A stretch of DNA of 17,460 nucleotides from an uncultured Verrucomicrobiota bacterium (GTDB lineage: Bacteria > Verrucomicrobiota > Kiritimatiellia > RFP12 > UBA1067). Where the stretch lies: contig CAMZDY010000014.1 in assembly GCA_947305585.1 (NCBI GenBank), positions 1-17,460 on the forward strand. The letters run 5' to 3'. Below the pieces are notes generated by a model that made no database searches, was not told the DNA's origin, and saw only the letters and a program-made list of their open reading frames with translations. Below are positions 1-5,227 of the stretch, one piece after another. Made by a program: the position numbers and the translations under genes. How positions within the stretch are numbered: the stretch's first letter is position 1; the number at the start of each line of letters is the position of its first letter.

Positions 1-80
1 AGACTTTTGAAAGTTTACGTGCACACTTTGCAAAGTGTGCGTGCAGACTTTTTGGAGTCTGCACGGAGACTTTTTGGGCC
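1..80. repeat. Tandem short palindromes at left edge
   Basis: Four palindromic units follow one another: AGACTTTTGAAAGTTT (1-16, imperfect), a perfect 20-bp palindrome at 21-40 (GCACACTTTGCAAAGTGTGC), a perfect 10-bp-arm hairpin at 40-65 (arms CGTGCAGACT and AGTCTGCACG) and a degenerate half unit GGAGACTTTTTGGG at 66-79. They share the core ACTTTT and a spacing of roughly 22-25 bp. The arrangement resembles the tandem palindromes at 1365-1456, although the sequence differs. Function is unknown. They may continue left of the window. Confidence 0.7.
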
Positions 81-99
81 TTGACAAGGCTTTGATGGT

Positions 100-170
100 A
101 TCAACTGCTGTAATCTTGACGCCAAAAACGACCAAAATCGCCTCAAGATTGCATCAACTGCTGTAATCTT
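100..170. repeat. 18-bp direct repeat pair
   Basis: ATCAACTGCTGTAATCTT occurs identically at 100-117 and 153-170, 53 bp apart. An AAGATT at 145-150 lies between them in the opposite sense to the AATCTT ends. A second, imperfect direct repeat beginning AGGTCGT lies at 191-209 and 210-228. No open frame covers 1-244. I see no convincing promoter until 249. These may be regulator sites or remnants of a larger repeat family. Confidence 0.7.
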
Positions 171-211
171 CCGCTATAACATTCTCGCCTAGGTCGTCCA
201 AGTTTTACGAG

Positions 212-245
212 GTCGTTTAAGCTTTTTATAAAAACCTTAAATGAG
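212..245. promoter_or_regulatory. Upstream copy of the 34-bp palindrome (putative operator)
   Basis: This AT-rich inverted repeat is centred on TTTTTATAAAAA and has the right half AAAACCTTAAATGAG. It differs at three positions from the perfect palindrome at 890-923. It ends three bases before the -35 box at 249, which is where a repressor or activator site would be expected. Seen: the sequence and its location. Inferred: that the downstream winged-helix protein binds it and regulates itself. Confidence 0.6.
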
Positions 246-248
246 TGC

Positions 249-277
249 TTGACAAGCGGATTGGAATATGTTATAAT
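249..277 (+). promoter_or_regulatory. Sigma-70-type promoter of the regulator gene
   Basis: TTGACA (249-254), a 17-bp spacer and TATAAT (272-277) match both consensus hexamers exactly. A TG at 269-270 adds an extended -10. The predicted transcript start is near 284, giving a leader of about 24 bases before the ATG at 308. An AAAGG (293-297) in that leader can act as ribosome binding site. Confidence 0.9.
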
Positions 278-290
278 ACTTGGCATGTAA

Positions 291-311
291 ATGAAAGGTG
301 CGCGCATATGA
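291..311 (+). other. Possible six-codon upstream frame (MKGARI)
   Basis: ATG at 291 opens a six-codon frame whose TGA (309-311) overlaps the regulator start codon as ATGA. It lies between the predicted transcript start and the gene. It has no clear ribosome binding site of its own, so it may be chance, but it could influence initiation at 308. Confidence 0.25.
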
Positions 312-889
312 ATCGAGTTTGGGATCTATGTAAGCTCATGAACAACCCCAAGAAGGTGCGGTTGATTCATCTTGTCTGCGATGCCGGGATGGACGGAATC
401 ATGGTCAAGGCATTGGTGGCATCTATGAAGGAAGATGGTCTCAAGAATTCCGGCATTAGCCAGTATCTCAAGCAGGCGGCTAATTTGGGAATAGTGCGGC
501 GGGAGCGAAAGGGGAATGAGGTGTACTACTTCTATGACACCTATCGCGCCAGAGATGAAGTAAAAGAGATAATGGAAATGATTCGCGCGCGGTCGGCTAT
601 TGGCGGTAGCCTGGAATTCCTCAAGGCGTTCCGGACGCTGATGAATCCGTTCAGGGCCAAATTGGCGCACTATCTATCCGAAGGCAGGCCTGGTGATGTA
701 GGGACGATATGCAAGACATTCAGCTGCTCTCAGGCGCAACTGTTCATGGCAGTGGAGATCGGTGTGGAGGATGGGATGTTCATCTACTCCAATTGTGCTT
801 ATTCGCTGACGCCTCAAACCGATGATGTCGTTTGCCGCATAATAGCTCTATCCGATTTTAGGCCTGTCGAAGACATTAAGGGTACTTGA
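308..889 (+). CDS. Tandem winged-helix (ArsR-like) transcriptional regulator
   Basis: This 193-residue protein is probably a cytoplasmic DNA-binding regulator. Residues 3-80 read as an ArsR-type winged helix: a helical start (LCKLMNNPKKVRLIHLV), a recognition-helix region GLKNSGISQYLKQAANLGIV (44-63) and a wing with RRERKGNEVYYF (64-75). Residues 105-183 look like a second, diverged copy: LMNPFRAKLAHYL parallels LMNNPKKVRLIHL. A longer reading from GTG 245 would begin inside the promoter, so I chose ATG 308, preceded by AAAGG about ten bases upstream. A six-codon frame (291-311) overlaps this start. Metal-binding cysteines typical of ArsR sensors are not arranged in a recognisable motif, so the signal is unknown. 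The gene is visibly less GC-rich than the rest of the window and is bounded by matching palindromes, which may indicate acquisition as a unit. The family is reasonably sure; the target genes are not known. Confidence 0.75.
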   Translation: MNRVWDLCKLMNNPKKVRLIHLVCDAGMDGIMVKALVASMKEDGLKNSGISQYLKQAANLGIVRRERKGNEVYYFYDTYRARDEVKEIMEMIRARSAIGGSLEFLKAFRTLMNPFRAKLAHYLSEGRPGDVGTICKTFSCSQAQLFMAVEIGVEDGMFIYSNCAYSLTPQTDDVVCRIIALSDFRPVEDIKGT

Positions 890-923
890 GTCATTTAAGG
901 TTTTTATAAAAACCTTAAATGAC
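890..923. promoter_or_regulatory. Perfect 34-bp palindrome directly after the regulator stop codon
   Basis: The half-site GTCATTTAAGGTTTTTA is followed by its exact reverse complement. The palindrome begins at the base after the TGA stop. It carries no T-run on its 3' side and its stem is AT-rich, so it is a poor intrinsic terminator. It is near-identical to the copy at 212-245. The likely role is a protein binding site or a boundary of a regulator cassette (inference). Confidence 0.7.
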
Positions 924-1030
924 CGTATCTGCAACTGTGCGATGGAAGCTTTTGGGTGTGTCGTAGAGGGTTTTACATATATACTTACCCCCCGGAAATA
1001 GGGGGTAAAAAAGCACACTTGTGGGTGCCG
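924..1030. other. Intergenic start, one hairpin
   Basis: No gene is seen. The only structure is an 8-bp stem TTACCCCC (985-992) with GGGGGTAA (1001-1008) around an eight-base loop. It is followed by AAAA rather than T residues, so it does not look like a + strand terminator, and no T-run is placed for the - strand either. Confidence 0.5.
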
Positions 1031-1031
1031 T

Positions 1032-1210
1032 TCTACTGTCTACTGTAAAATAACAGTTAGATATTATTAGAGATAAATATATTATTTTATTTTCAAAACC
1101 ATCACTTATCGTCAGGATTTTACAGTAGATTTACAGTAGACGCAACTTCTACTGTAAAAGCCAAAACCCGGTTTAGAGTAGACCTTTTGTCTACTGTAAA
1201 GTCTACTGTA
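1032..1210. repeat. CTACTGT iteron-like repeats around an AT-rich core
   Basis: CTACTGT occurs at 1033-1039, 1040-1046, 1149-1155, 1191-1197 and 1203-1209, and in reverse (ACAGTAG) at 1122-1128 and 1133-1139. The fuller unit is TCTACTGTAAAA. The first pair and the reversed pair face each other across an AT-rich stretch (about 1047-1097), forming a 12-bp inverted repeat (1039-1050 with 1118-1129). The spacing within pairs is 7, 11 and 12 bp, close to a helical turn for the latter two. The layout resembles binding sites flanking an unwinding element or a control region. Function is unknown. Confidence 0.75.
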
Positions 1211-1226
1211 AGCTTCATCTTTTTCA

Positions 1227-1354
1227 GCCTGAGAAGCCAAGATTTCTAGCCTGACTTTTGGTAATTTCTAGGCTAGAAATTTTATTTTTGAGCCTAGAAA
1301 TTTTATTTTTCAGGCTGAGAATTTTATTTTCTAGCCTAGAAATTTCCAATCCCC
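1227..1354. repeat. Six tandem 21-22-bp AT-rich repeats
   Basis: Units start at 1227, 1249 (22 bp, degenerate), 1271, 1292, 1313 and 1334 (21 bp each). The common form is G[GC]CTAGAAATTTTATTTTT. Where two units meet, a TTTCTAG-CTAGAAA palindrome results, for example the 19-bp inverted repeat at 1263-1281. The period equals seven codons, so the reverse strand reads as leucine heptads. I do not consider that a real gene, because it lacks a start signal. Confidence 0.75.
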
Positions 1355-1364
1355 GGCCTAGGCA

Positions 1365-1456
1365 CAGTGTCCTCCTGCAGGACAGGGCAGTGTCCTCCAG
1401 CAAGACACTACAGTGTCCTCCAGGAAGACACTGCAGTGTCCGCCAGGAAGACACCA
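1365..1456. repeat. Four tandem 23-bp near-palindromic repeats
   Basis: Units begin at 1365, 1388, 1411 and 1434. Each starts CAGTGTCC and, apart from the first, ends in GACAC plus one to three bases. Each unit can fold on itself (AGTGTC with GACACT, TCC with GGA). There are no spacers between units, so this is a direct tandem array and not a CRISPR. Units differ by a few bases, so the array is not freshly expanded. Function is unknown. Confidence 0.8.
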
Positions 1457-1543
1457 ACAGAATAGTAACATACTATACAACACCGATACCGAACAGAAGA
1501 GTTCTCCACCTCTTTCTTCGGTTATAGATATTGGTGATATTTA

Positions 1544-1646
1544 GGGGGGGTGGGCAGCCCCTCCCCCCGTCGCCCTATAGGGCGATAGGGTGACGCCATA
1601 CGGGGCGATCCCCTGGGGGGTACGCACCCCCAATGGCCAAGGGCCA
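1544..1646. repeat. Cluster of GC-rich hairpins
   Basis: Four inverted repeats lie in a row. They are a G7-T-GGGC stem with GCCC-CT-C6 (1544-1568), the perfect palindrome TCGCCCTATAGGGCGA (1570-1585), GGGGGT with ACCCCC (1616-1631) and TGGCC with GGCCA (1634-1646). They could be a structured RNA, a terminator-like barrier for transcripts from the left, or a REP-like element. No T-run follows, so I do not call a terminator. Confidence 0.55.
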
Positions 1647-1651
1647 GTGGG

Positions 1652-1728
1652 GATTTATGATTTATGATTTATGATTTGCGATTTATGATTTATGATTTGC
1701 GATTTGAGATTTATGATTTGAGATTTGG
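1652..1728. repeat. Eleven-unit GATTTNN heptamer array
   Basis: Eleven consecutive 7-bp units carry the fixed part GATTT and a variable pair: AT, AT, AT, GC, AT, AT, GC, GA, AT, GA, GG. The array ends 11 bases before the -35 box of the fmt promoter. A further GATTT lies at 1732. Because the variable dinucleotides alternate, the array is not a simple recent slippage product. It may change copy number and so affect spacing upstream of the promoter (inference). Confidence 0.85.
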
Positions 1729-1739
1729 GCAGATTTCGC

Positions 1740-1769
1740 TTGACTTTTCGGGCCGGAATATGATATAAT
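1740..1769 (+). promoter_or_regulatory. Extended -10 promoter of the fmt operon
   Basis: TTGACT (1740-1745), an 18-bp spacer and TATAAT (1764-1769) with TG at 1761-1762. Transcription should start near 1776, only about three bases before the ATG at 1779. The mRNA would therefore be practically leaderless and has no room for a Shine-Dalgarno sequence. The TATGATATAATAT core recurs at 6437-6449. Confidence 0.85.
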
Positions 1770-1778
1770 ATACTGATC

Positions 1779-2759
1779 ATGCGTATAGTGTTCATGGGTT
1801 CGAGCGCTGCTTCGGCCACCTGTCTCAAGGCGATCCTCAGGACGGAGGGGCTGGAAGTGGTGGGCGTGGTGACTCCGCCGGACCGTCCGGTGGGGCGCGG
1901 CAAGGTGGTTTCGCCTTGTCCCTGCAAGACTTATGCCCAGGAACGCGGCCTCGGCGACATCATCACGCCGGAGAACGTGAACACGCCGGACGTGATGGAG
2001 CGGCTCAAGGCGTGGAACCCCGACGCGATCGTGGTGGTGGCGTACGGTCAGTTCCTCAAGGCGCCGATTCTGGATCTGCCGCGCCACGGGTGCATCAACT
2101 GCCATTTCTCGCTGCTGCCGAAGTATCGCGGCGCCTCGCCGGTCATCGCCTGCGTGGCCAACGGCGACATGCGCACCGGGGTGAGCGTGATCCGGATGGG
2201 GCTCGGCATGGATGACGGTCCCATTCTCCTCCAGAGCTACGAGCCGGTGTATTCGGACACTACGGGCGGCGATCTGATGGACTCGCTGGCGATCGCCGGG
2301 GGCGTGACGCTGGCCAAGGCGCTCGTCCAGATGGACGCGGGCACGCTCCCGCCGGAGATCCTGCAGAACCACGACGACGCCACCTATGCGCGCAAACTCA
2401 AGAAGACGGACGGGCTCCTCGATTGGTCCGACCCGGTGCTGGTCATCGAGCGGCGGATCCGCGCCTACTATCCCTGGCCAGGCGTCTACACGTTCCTGCC
2501 GGAGCGTTTCCGCAAGAAGGGCAACGGGGGGCGGCTGGTGGTCTTGAGGGCGCGGTTCGTGCCGCTCGAACCGGAATGGAAGGGGTGCGAACCGGGTACG
2601 GTGCTCGCGCTCGACAAGGACGGCCCGGTCGTGAAGGGAGGCGACACGGCGCTCCTTTTGACCGAACTCAAGCCCGAGGGCGGCAATATCATGGACGGCG
2701 CGGCGTTTCTGCGCGGACGTCCGCTCAAACCTTTCGAAGACAAACTGCTGGAGGCATGA
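1779..2759 (+). CDS. fmt: Methionyl-tRNA formyltransferase
   Basis: Transfers the formyl group of 10-formyltetrahydrofolate to initiator Met-tRNA in the cytoplasm. The 326-residue length is close to the usual 310-320. The N-terminal Rossmann-like catalytic domain (about 1-200) contains INCHFSLLPKYRGASPV with N107 and H109, and GLGMDDG with D145. These correspond to the catalytic Asn, His and Asp of the family. The C-terminal OB-like domain covers about 205-320 and starts near YARKLKKTDGLLDW. The start codon lies just three bases after the predicted transcript start. The gene heads an operon whose later genes belong to an aryl-polyene-like acyl module. Formylation and lipid genes have no direct link, so this may only be a shared promoter. 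The end overlaps the next start (TGATG). Confidence 0.95.
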   Translation: MRIVFMGSSAASATCLKAILRTEGLEVVGVVTPPDRPVGRGKVVSPCPCKTYAQERGLGDIITPENVNTPDVMERLKAWNPDAIVVVAYGQFLKAPILDLPRHGCINCHFSLLPKYRGASPVIACVANGDMRTGVSVIRMGLGMDDGPILLQSYEPVYSDTTGGDLMDSLAIAGGVTLAKALVQMDAGTLPPEILQNHDDATYARKLKKTDGLLDWSDPVLVIERRIRAYYPWPGVYTFLPERFRKKGNGGRLVVLRARFVPLEPEWKGCEPGTVLALDKDGPVVKGGDTALLLTELKPEGGNIMDGAAFLRGRPLKPFEDKLLEA

Positions 2760-3010
2760 TGGAAGAGGATAAAATCAAGTCGATCATCGTATCGAGTCTC
2801 GATCTGGAAGGCGTGGAGCCGGAGTCGATCGAAACCGAAGCGCCGCTGTTCGGCGAGGGGCTGGGGCTGGACTCCATCGACGCGCTGGAACTGGGCATGG
2901 CCATCAAGAAGGCGTTCGGCGTGACCTTCTCCAAGGACCCGGCCGAGAACAAGAAGACGTTCTATTCCGTCAAAACGATAGCCGATTTCATAAGGAGCCA
3001 AAAATCATGA
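2759..3010 (+). CDS. Acyl carrier protein 1 (ApeE/ApeF-like)
   Basis: This small acidic carrier protein of 83 residues carries acyl intermediates on a phosphopantetheine arm. The attachment motif is GLGLDSIDALEL with S39. Helices before and after fit the ACP fold, and the C-terminus TIADFIRSQKS is typical. The start is either ATG 2756 (overlap ATGA with fmt) or ATG 2759. I prefer 2759 because GGAGG at 2750-2754 would be too close to 2756. A second carrier protein follows at once, as in APE clusters, where two ACPs stand side by side. The role in a specialised lipid or polyene pathway is inferred from this pairing; it is not the housekeeping fatty-acid context with fabF or fabG. Confidence 0.88.
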   Translation: MEEDKIKSIIVSSLDLEGVEPESIETEAPLFGEGLGLDSIDALELGMAIKKAFGVTFSKDPAENKKTFYSVKTIADFIRSQKS

Positions 3011-3255
3011 CGAGCGAAAAGGAAATCGAACAGAAGATCATCGACATCCTCGTGGAGGATTTCGAAGTGGCGCGCGAGGCGCTCAAGCCGGAGACGAATC
3101 TCTTCACCGATCTCGACCTCGACTCGATCGACGCGGTGGATCTGGTGGTAAGGCTGCAGCGCGAAACTGGCATCAAGGTGAACCCCGAGGATTTCAAGCA
3201 GATCCGCACGCTGTCCGACGTGACCAAGGCGGTGTCGAAACTGATCAACGGCTGA
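3007..3255 (+). CDS. Acyl carrier protein 2 (ApeF-like)
   Basis: A second carrier protein of 82 residues with the phosphopantetheine serine S40 in DLDLDSIDAVDLVV. It overlaps the first ACP by ATGA and has AAGGAG (2992-2997) nine bases upstream, so it is well translated in its own right. It differs strongly from its neighbour, so it is not a recent copy. Two unlike ACPs next to a COG4648 protein, an AMP-ligase, a hotdog dehydratase and a LolA-like protein is the arrangement known from aryl-polyene gene clusters. The specific substrate cannot be read from the sequence. Confidence 0.88.
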   Translation: MTSEKEIEQKIIDILVEDFEVAREALKPETNLFTDLDLDSIDAVDLVVRLQRETGIKVNPEDFKQIRTLSDVTKAVSKLING

Positions 3256-3256
3256 G

Positions 3257-4462
3257 ATGCTGGCGGCGCTCTTCGCGGTGATGTTCGGGCTTTCGCTCCT
3301 GCCGGGGCGGGAGCCTTTGTGCATGAAGTTCGCGCGGAAAGTGTCGGACGGACTCATGCCGGAGGGGTCGGAAAAGTACTGCCGGCGGTTGACCTGGCTC
3401 TGGTTTTTCGTGTGCGCGGGCGTGAGCGCGCTCAATCTGGGGATGGTGACGCGGGGCTGGAGCCGGGGGTGGAGCTTTACGGCCATCGCGATTCCGCTCC
3501 TCCTCTGGGCGGAAAAGCGGTATCGCGACCGGCGTTTCGCCGTGACCTTCCGTACGAGCGGGTCGACCGGGGGACCCAAGACGATCGTGAAGCCGTTCGA
3601 GAAGCTGGCGAAGGAAGTGTGCTACCACGCCCGGCGCTGGCGGGATCTGACCGTCAAACCGACGGTGCTCGCCACCATCCAGCCCGACCACATGTACGGC
3701 ATGCTGTGGCGCGTACTCCTGCCGAAACTGATGGGATGGCCGGCGGATCCGTCCGTCATCATGTCGCCGGAGGAACTGGCGGCCAAGATGGCAGGCGCGG
3801 AAAAGGTGTTTCTCGTCACCACGCCCAGTTTCCTCGTGCGGTTCGCCAAGTACGCCGACGCCTACGAATTGCCGCACAACTGCATCGAGATCGTCACTAG
3901 CGGGGCGATGCTTAAAGCGGAGACGAGCCGGGACGCGAAGGCGATTTTCGGGGTGGAACCGCTGCAGATCTACGGGAGCACCGAAACGGGCGGGGTGGCG
4001 AGTAGACGGGGCGATGGCGACTGGACGCTCTTCGAGGGCGTCAAGGCCAAGCGGACGGAGGAGGGTAAACTCCGGGTCAAGAGCGCCTACAGCGTGCCGA
4101 AAAGGTATACTTTGGGGGACGGGGTGGAGTTCACTGGGCCGCGCACTTTCAAACTGCTTGGGCGGCTGGACCGTCTCGTCAAGATCAACGAGGAGCGCGT
4201 GAATCTGGGCGAGATGGAGGAGAAGGTGCGGTCGCTCGGATTCGCCGATTGCGCGTTGACGGTGTTGGAGGGCGAGAAGGGTCCGGTATTGGGGTGCATG
4301 ATTGCGGGCGACAAGGTGGACGCGCTCGAAATGAGGCGTCGGCTCATGGGGATTTTCCCGCACGGAACGGTGCCCAAGAAGTTTCGGTTCGTCCGGGAAC
4401 TGCCGCGCAATCCGCAAGGCAAGGTGGTGGCGAAGGAGGTGGCGCGTGCGTTTGAAGTTTGA
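3257..4462 (+). CDS. COG4648 membrane segment fused to AMP-dependent acyl ligase (ApeG-ApeH type)
   Basis: A 401-residue protein with two parts. Residues 1-92 resemble COG4648 inner-membrane proteins of APE clusters: hydrophobic starts at 2-15, 46-62 and 72-84, and the signature SLLPGREPLCMKFAR then RRLTWLWFF. Residues 95-401 are an acyl-adenylating ligase with TSGSTGGPK (100-108, ATP loop), YGSTE (239-243), LGD (286-288), GRLDRLVKI (302-310) and the catalytic Lys389 in NPQGK. The ligase lacks the ~100 residues that normally precede the ATP loop; the membrane segment takes their place. It presumably activates an aryl or acyl starter and loads it onto one of the ACPs at the membrane (inference). 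It starts one base after the ACP stop and lacks a clear ribosome binding site, so translation is probably coupled. Confidence 0.82.
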   Translation: MLAALFAVMFGLSLLPGREPLCMKFARKVSDGLMPEGSEKYCRRLTWLWFFVCAGVSALNLGMVTRGWSRGWSFTAIAIPLLLWAEKRYRDRRFAVTFRTSGSTGGPKTIVKPFEKLAKEVCYHARRWRDLTVKPTVLATIQPDHMYGMLWRVLLPKLMGWPADPSVIMSPEELAAKMAGAEKVFLVTTPSFLVRFAKYADAYELPHNCIEIVTSGAMLKAETSRDAKAIFGVEPLQIYGSTETGGVASRRGDGDWTLFEGVKAKRTEEGKLRVKSAYSVPKRYTLGDGVEFTGPRTFKLLGRLDRLVKINEERVNLGEMEEKVRSLGFADCALTVLEGEKGPVLGCMIAGDKVDALEMRRRLMGIFPHGTVPKKFRFVRELPRNPQGKVVAKEVARAFEV

Positions 4463-4715
4463 CGGCACGGAAAGGTTTTTCGAGGGGCATTTCCCGGGTT
4501 TTCCGGTGCTCCCGGGGGTGGTGCAGCTGGACTTTGCGATCAAGACGAGCCCGGTGAAGCGGCCTTTGAAGTCGGTCAAGAAGATGAAGTTCACGGATAT
4601 CATCAAGCCCGGCGACGAAGTGGAGCTCAAGGTGGTGGCGACGGGCGAGAACGAGGTGAAGTACGAATTCCTGAAGGGAGAAAAGATATGTTCTTCGGGT
4701 GTGTTGTGCTATTGA
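4446..4715 (+). CDS. Hotdog-fold 3-hydroxyacyl-ACP dehydratase-like protein (ApeI type)
   Basis: An 89-residue single hotdog domain related to FabZ and ApeI. It carries FFEGHFPGFPVLPGVVQLD (11-29), with H15 as the expected catalytic histidine. D29 is fourteen residues later, the spacing seen for the catalytic His-Glu pair of FabZ and the His-Asp pair of FabA. The protein is much shorter than FabZ, so it is a minimal domain. The GTG start is supported by AAGGAGG (4433-4439) six bases upstream. It overlaps the ligase gene by 17 bases and the next gene by 28. It would dehydrate 3-hydroxyacyl-ACP intermediates of the acyl pathway. A thioesterase-like activity cannot be excluded. Confidence 0.78.
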   Translation: MRLKFDGTERFFEGHFPGFPVLPGVVQLDFAIKTSPVKRPLKSVKKMKFTDIIKPGDEVELKVVATGENEVKYEFLKGEKICSSGVLCY

Positions 4716-5227
4716 CGGCCGGATTCATGGCGGAAGTGCCGCCTGCCATCGAGGCGAGACTCAATTCCACCAACGAGACGGCGGGGACGTTCGTGCAGAC
4801 GAAGACGATGCCGGACGGAAAAAAGTGGGTGAGCCGGGGGACTTACCGGATCAGGCCGGGGAAAGACTTCGAGTGGGCGGTGCACGAGCCGTTCGAGACG
4901 TGCTTTTTCGCGACGCCCTCCGATTACGTCTACACCAACGAGGACGAGCGGGTGGAGCGGGAGCTTAAGGACCTGCCGTACTTTTCGCGGCTCAATAAGG
5001 TGGCGTCGGGCGACTACACCATGTTCTTCGACGCGTTCGACGCGCTGTACAAGGAAGAGGGCGGACGGTTCTTCATGAAGGCCAAGCCCAAAGCGAAGGA
5101 ACTCAAGCGGTTTTTGGAGCGGGTGGACGCGGAGGGGGACTTCGTTGGCGCGAAGGAGTGGGAATTGACGGCGACGTTTCCGGACGGAACCACGTTCAAG
5201 ATCGAACTCAAGGAGGATGGACGATGA
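4688..5227 (+). CDS. LolA-like outer-membrane carrier (ApeL type)
   Basis: A 179-residue secreted protein of the LolA/COG2834 family, which shuttles lipids or lipoproteins across the periplasm. A short hydrophobic N-terminus (2-15, FFGCVVLLTAGFMA) is a weak signal peptide lacking the usual basic residue. The LolA-like body includes GTFVQTKTMPDGKKWVSRG, RPGKDFEWAVHEPFE, and a C-terminal strand pair ending FPDGTTFKIEL. AAGGGAG (4674-4680) supports ATG 4688, which lies inside the end of the preceding gene. In APE clusters a LolA-like protein moves the finished lipid toward the outer membrane, and that role is inferred here from the neighbours. It is not the housekeeping lolA, judging by context only. 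Confidence 0.75.
   Translation: MFFGCVVLLTAGFMAEVPPAIEARLNSTNETAGTFVQTKTMPDGKKWVSRGTYRIRPGKDFEWAVHEPFETCFFATPSDYVYTNEDERVERELKDLPYFSRLNKVASGDYTMFFDAFDALYKEEGGRFFMKAKPKAKELKRFLERVDAEGDFVGAKEWELTATFPDGTTFKIELKEDGR

Noticed and set aside
890..923. Intrinsic terminator of the regulator gene
   Set aside because: The stem is AT-rich and no T-run follows; the near-copy upstream of the promoter points to a binding site.
212..923. IS200/IS605-type or other insertion element bounded by the palindromes
   Set aside because: The enclosed protein has winged-helix features and no transposase motifs; no target-site duplication could be identified.
985..1008. Terminator hairpin TTACCCCC/GGGGGTAA
   Set aside because: Followed by A residues on the + strand and no suitable T-run on the other strand.
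1365..1456. CRISPR array
   Set aside because: Units of 23 bp are joined directly with no spacers, and no cas gene is present.
1224..1457. Reverse-strand frame reading as leucine heptads (ISRLKNK-like)
   Set aside because: It is produced by the 21-bp repeat, starts with TTG without a ribosome binding site, and continues through the unrelated 23-bp repeat.
1258..1527. Forward frame through both tandem arrays
   Set aside because: Low-complexity translation of repeats, no start signal, no recognisable domain.
3245..4630. Long reverse-strand frame opposite the ligase gene
   Set aside because: GC-rich shadow frame with Arg/His/Pro-rich translation; the + strand carries clear ligase motifs. The same holds for reverse frames at 5014-6168, 6544-7848, 7754-9004, 9169-10683, 11736-12965, 13948-15675 and 15975-17168.
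5158..5223. Longer icd start
   Set aside because: It would overlap the lolA-like gene by 70 bases; ATG 5224 has a strong ribosome binding site and starts at the normal IDH N-terminus.
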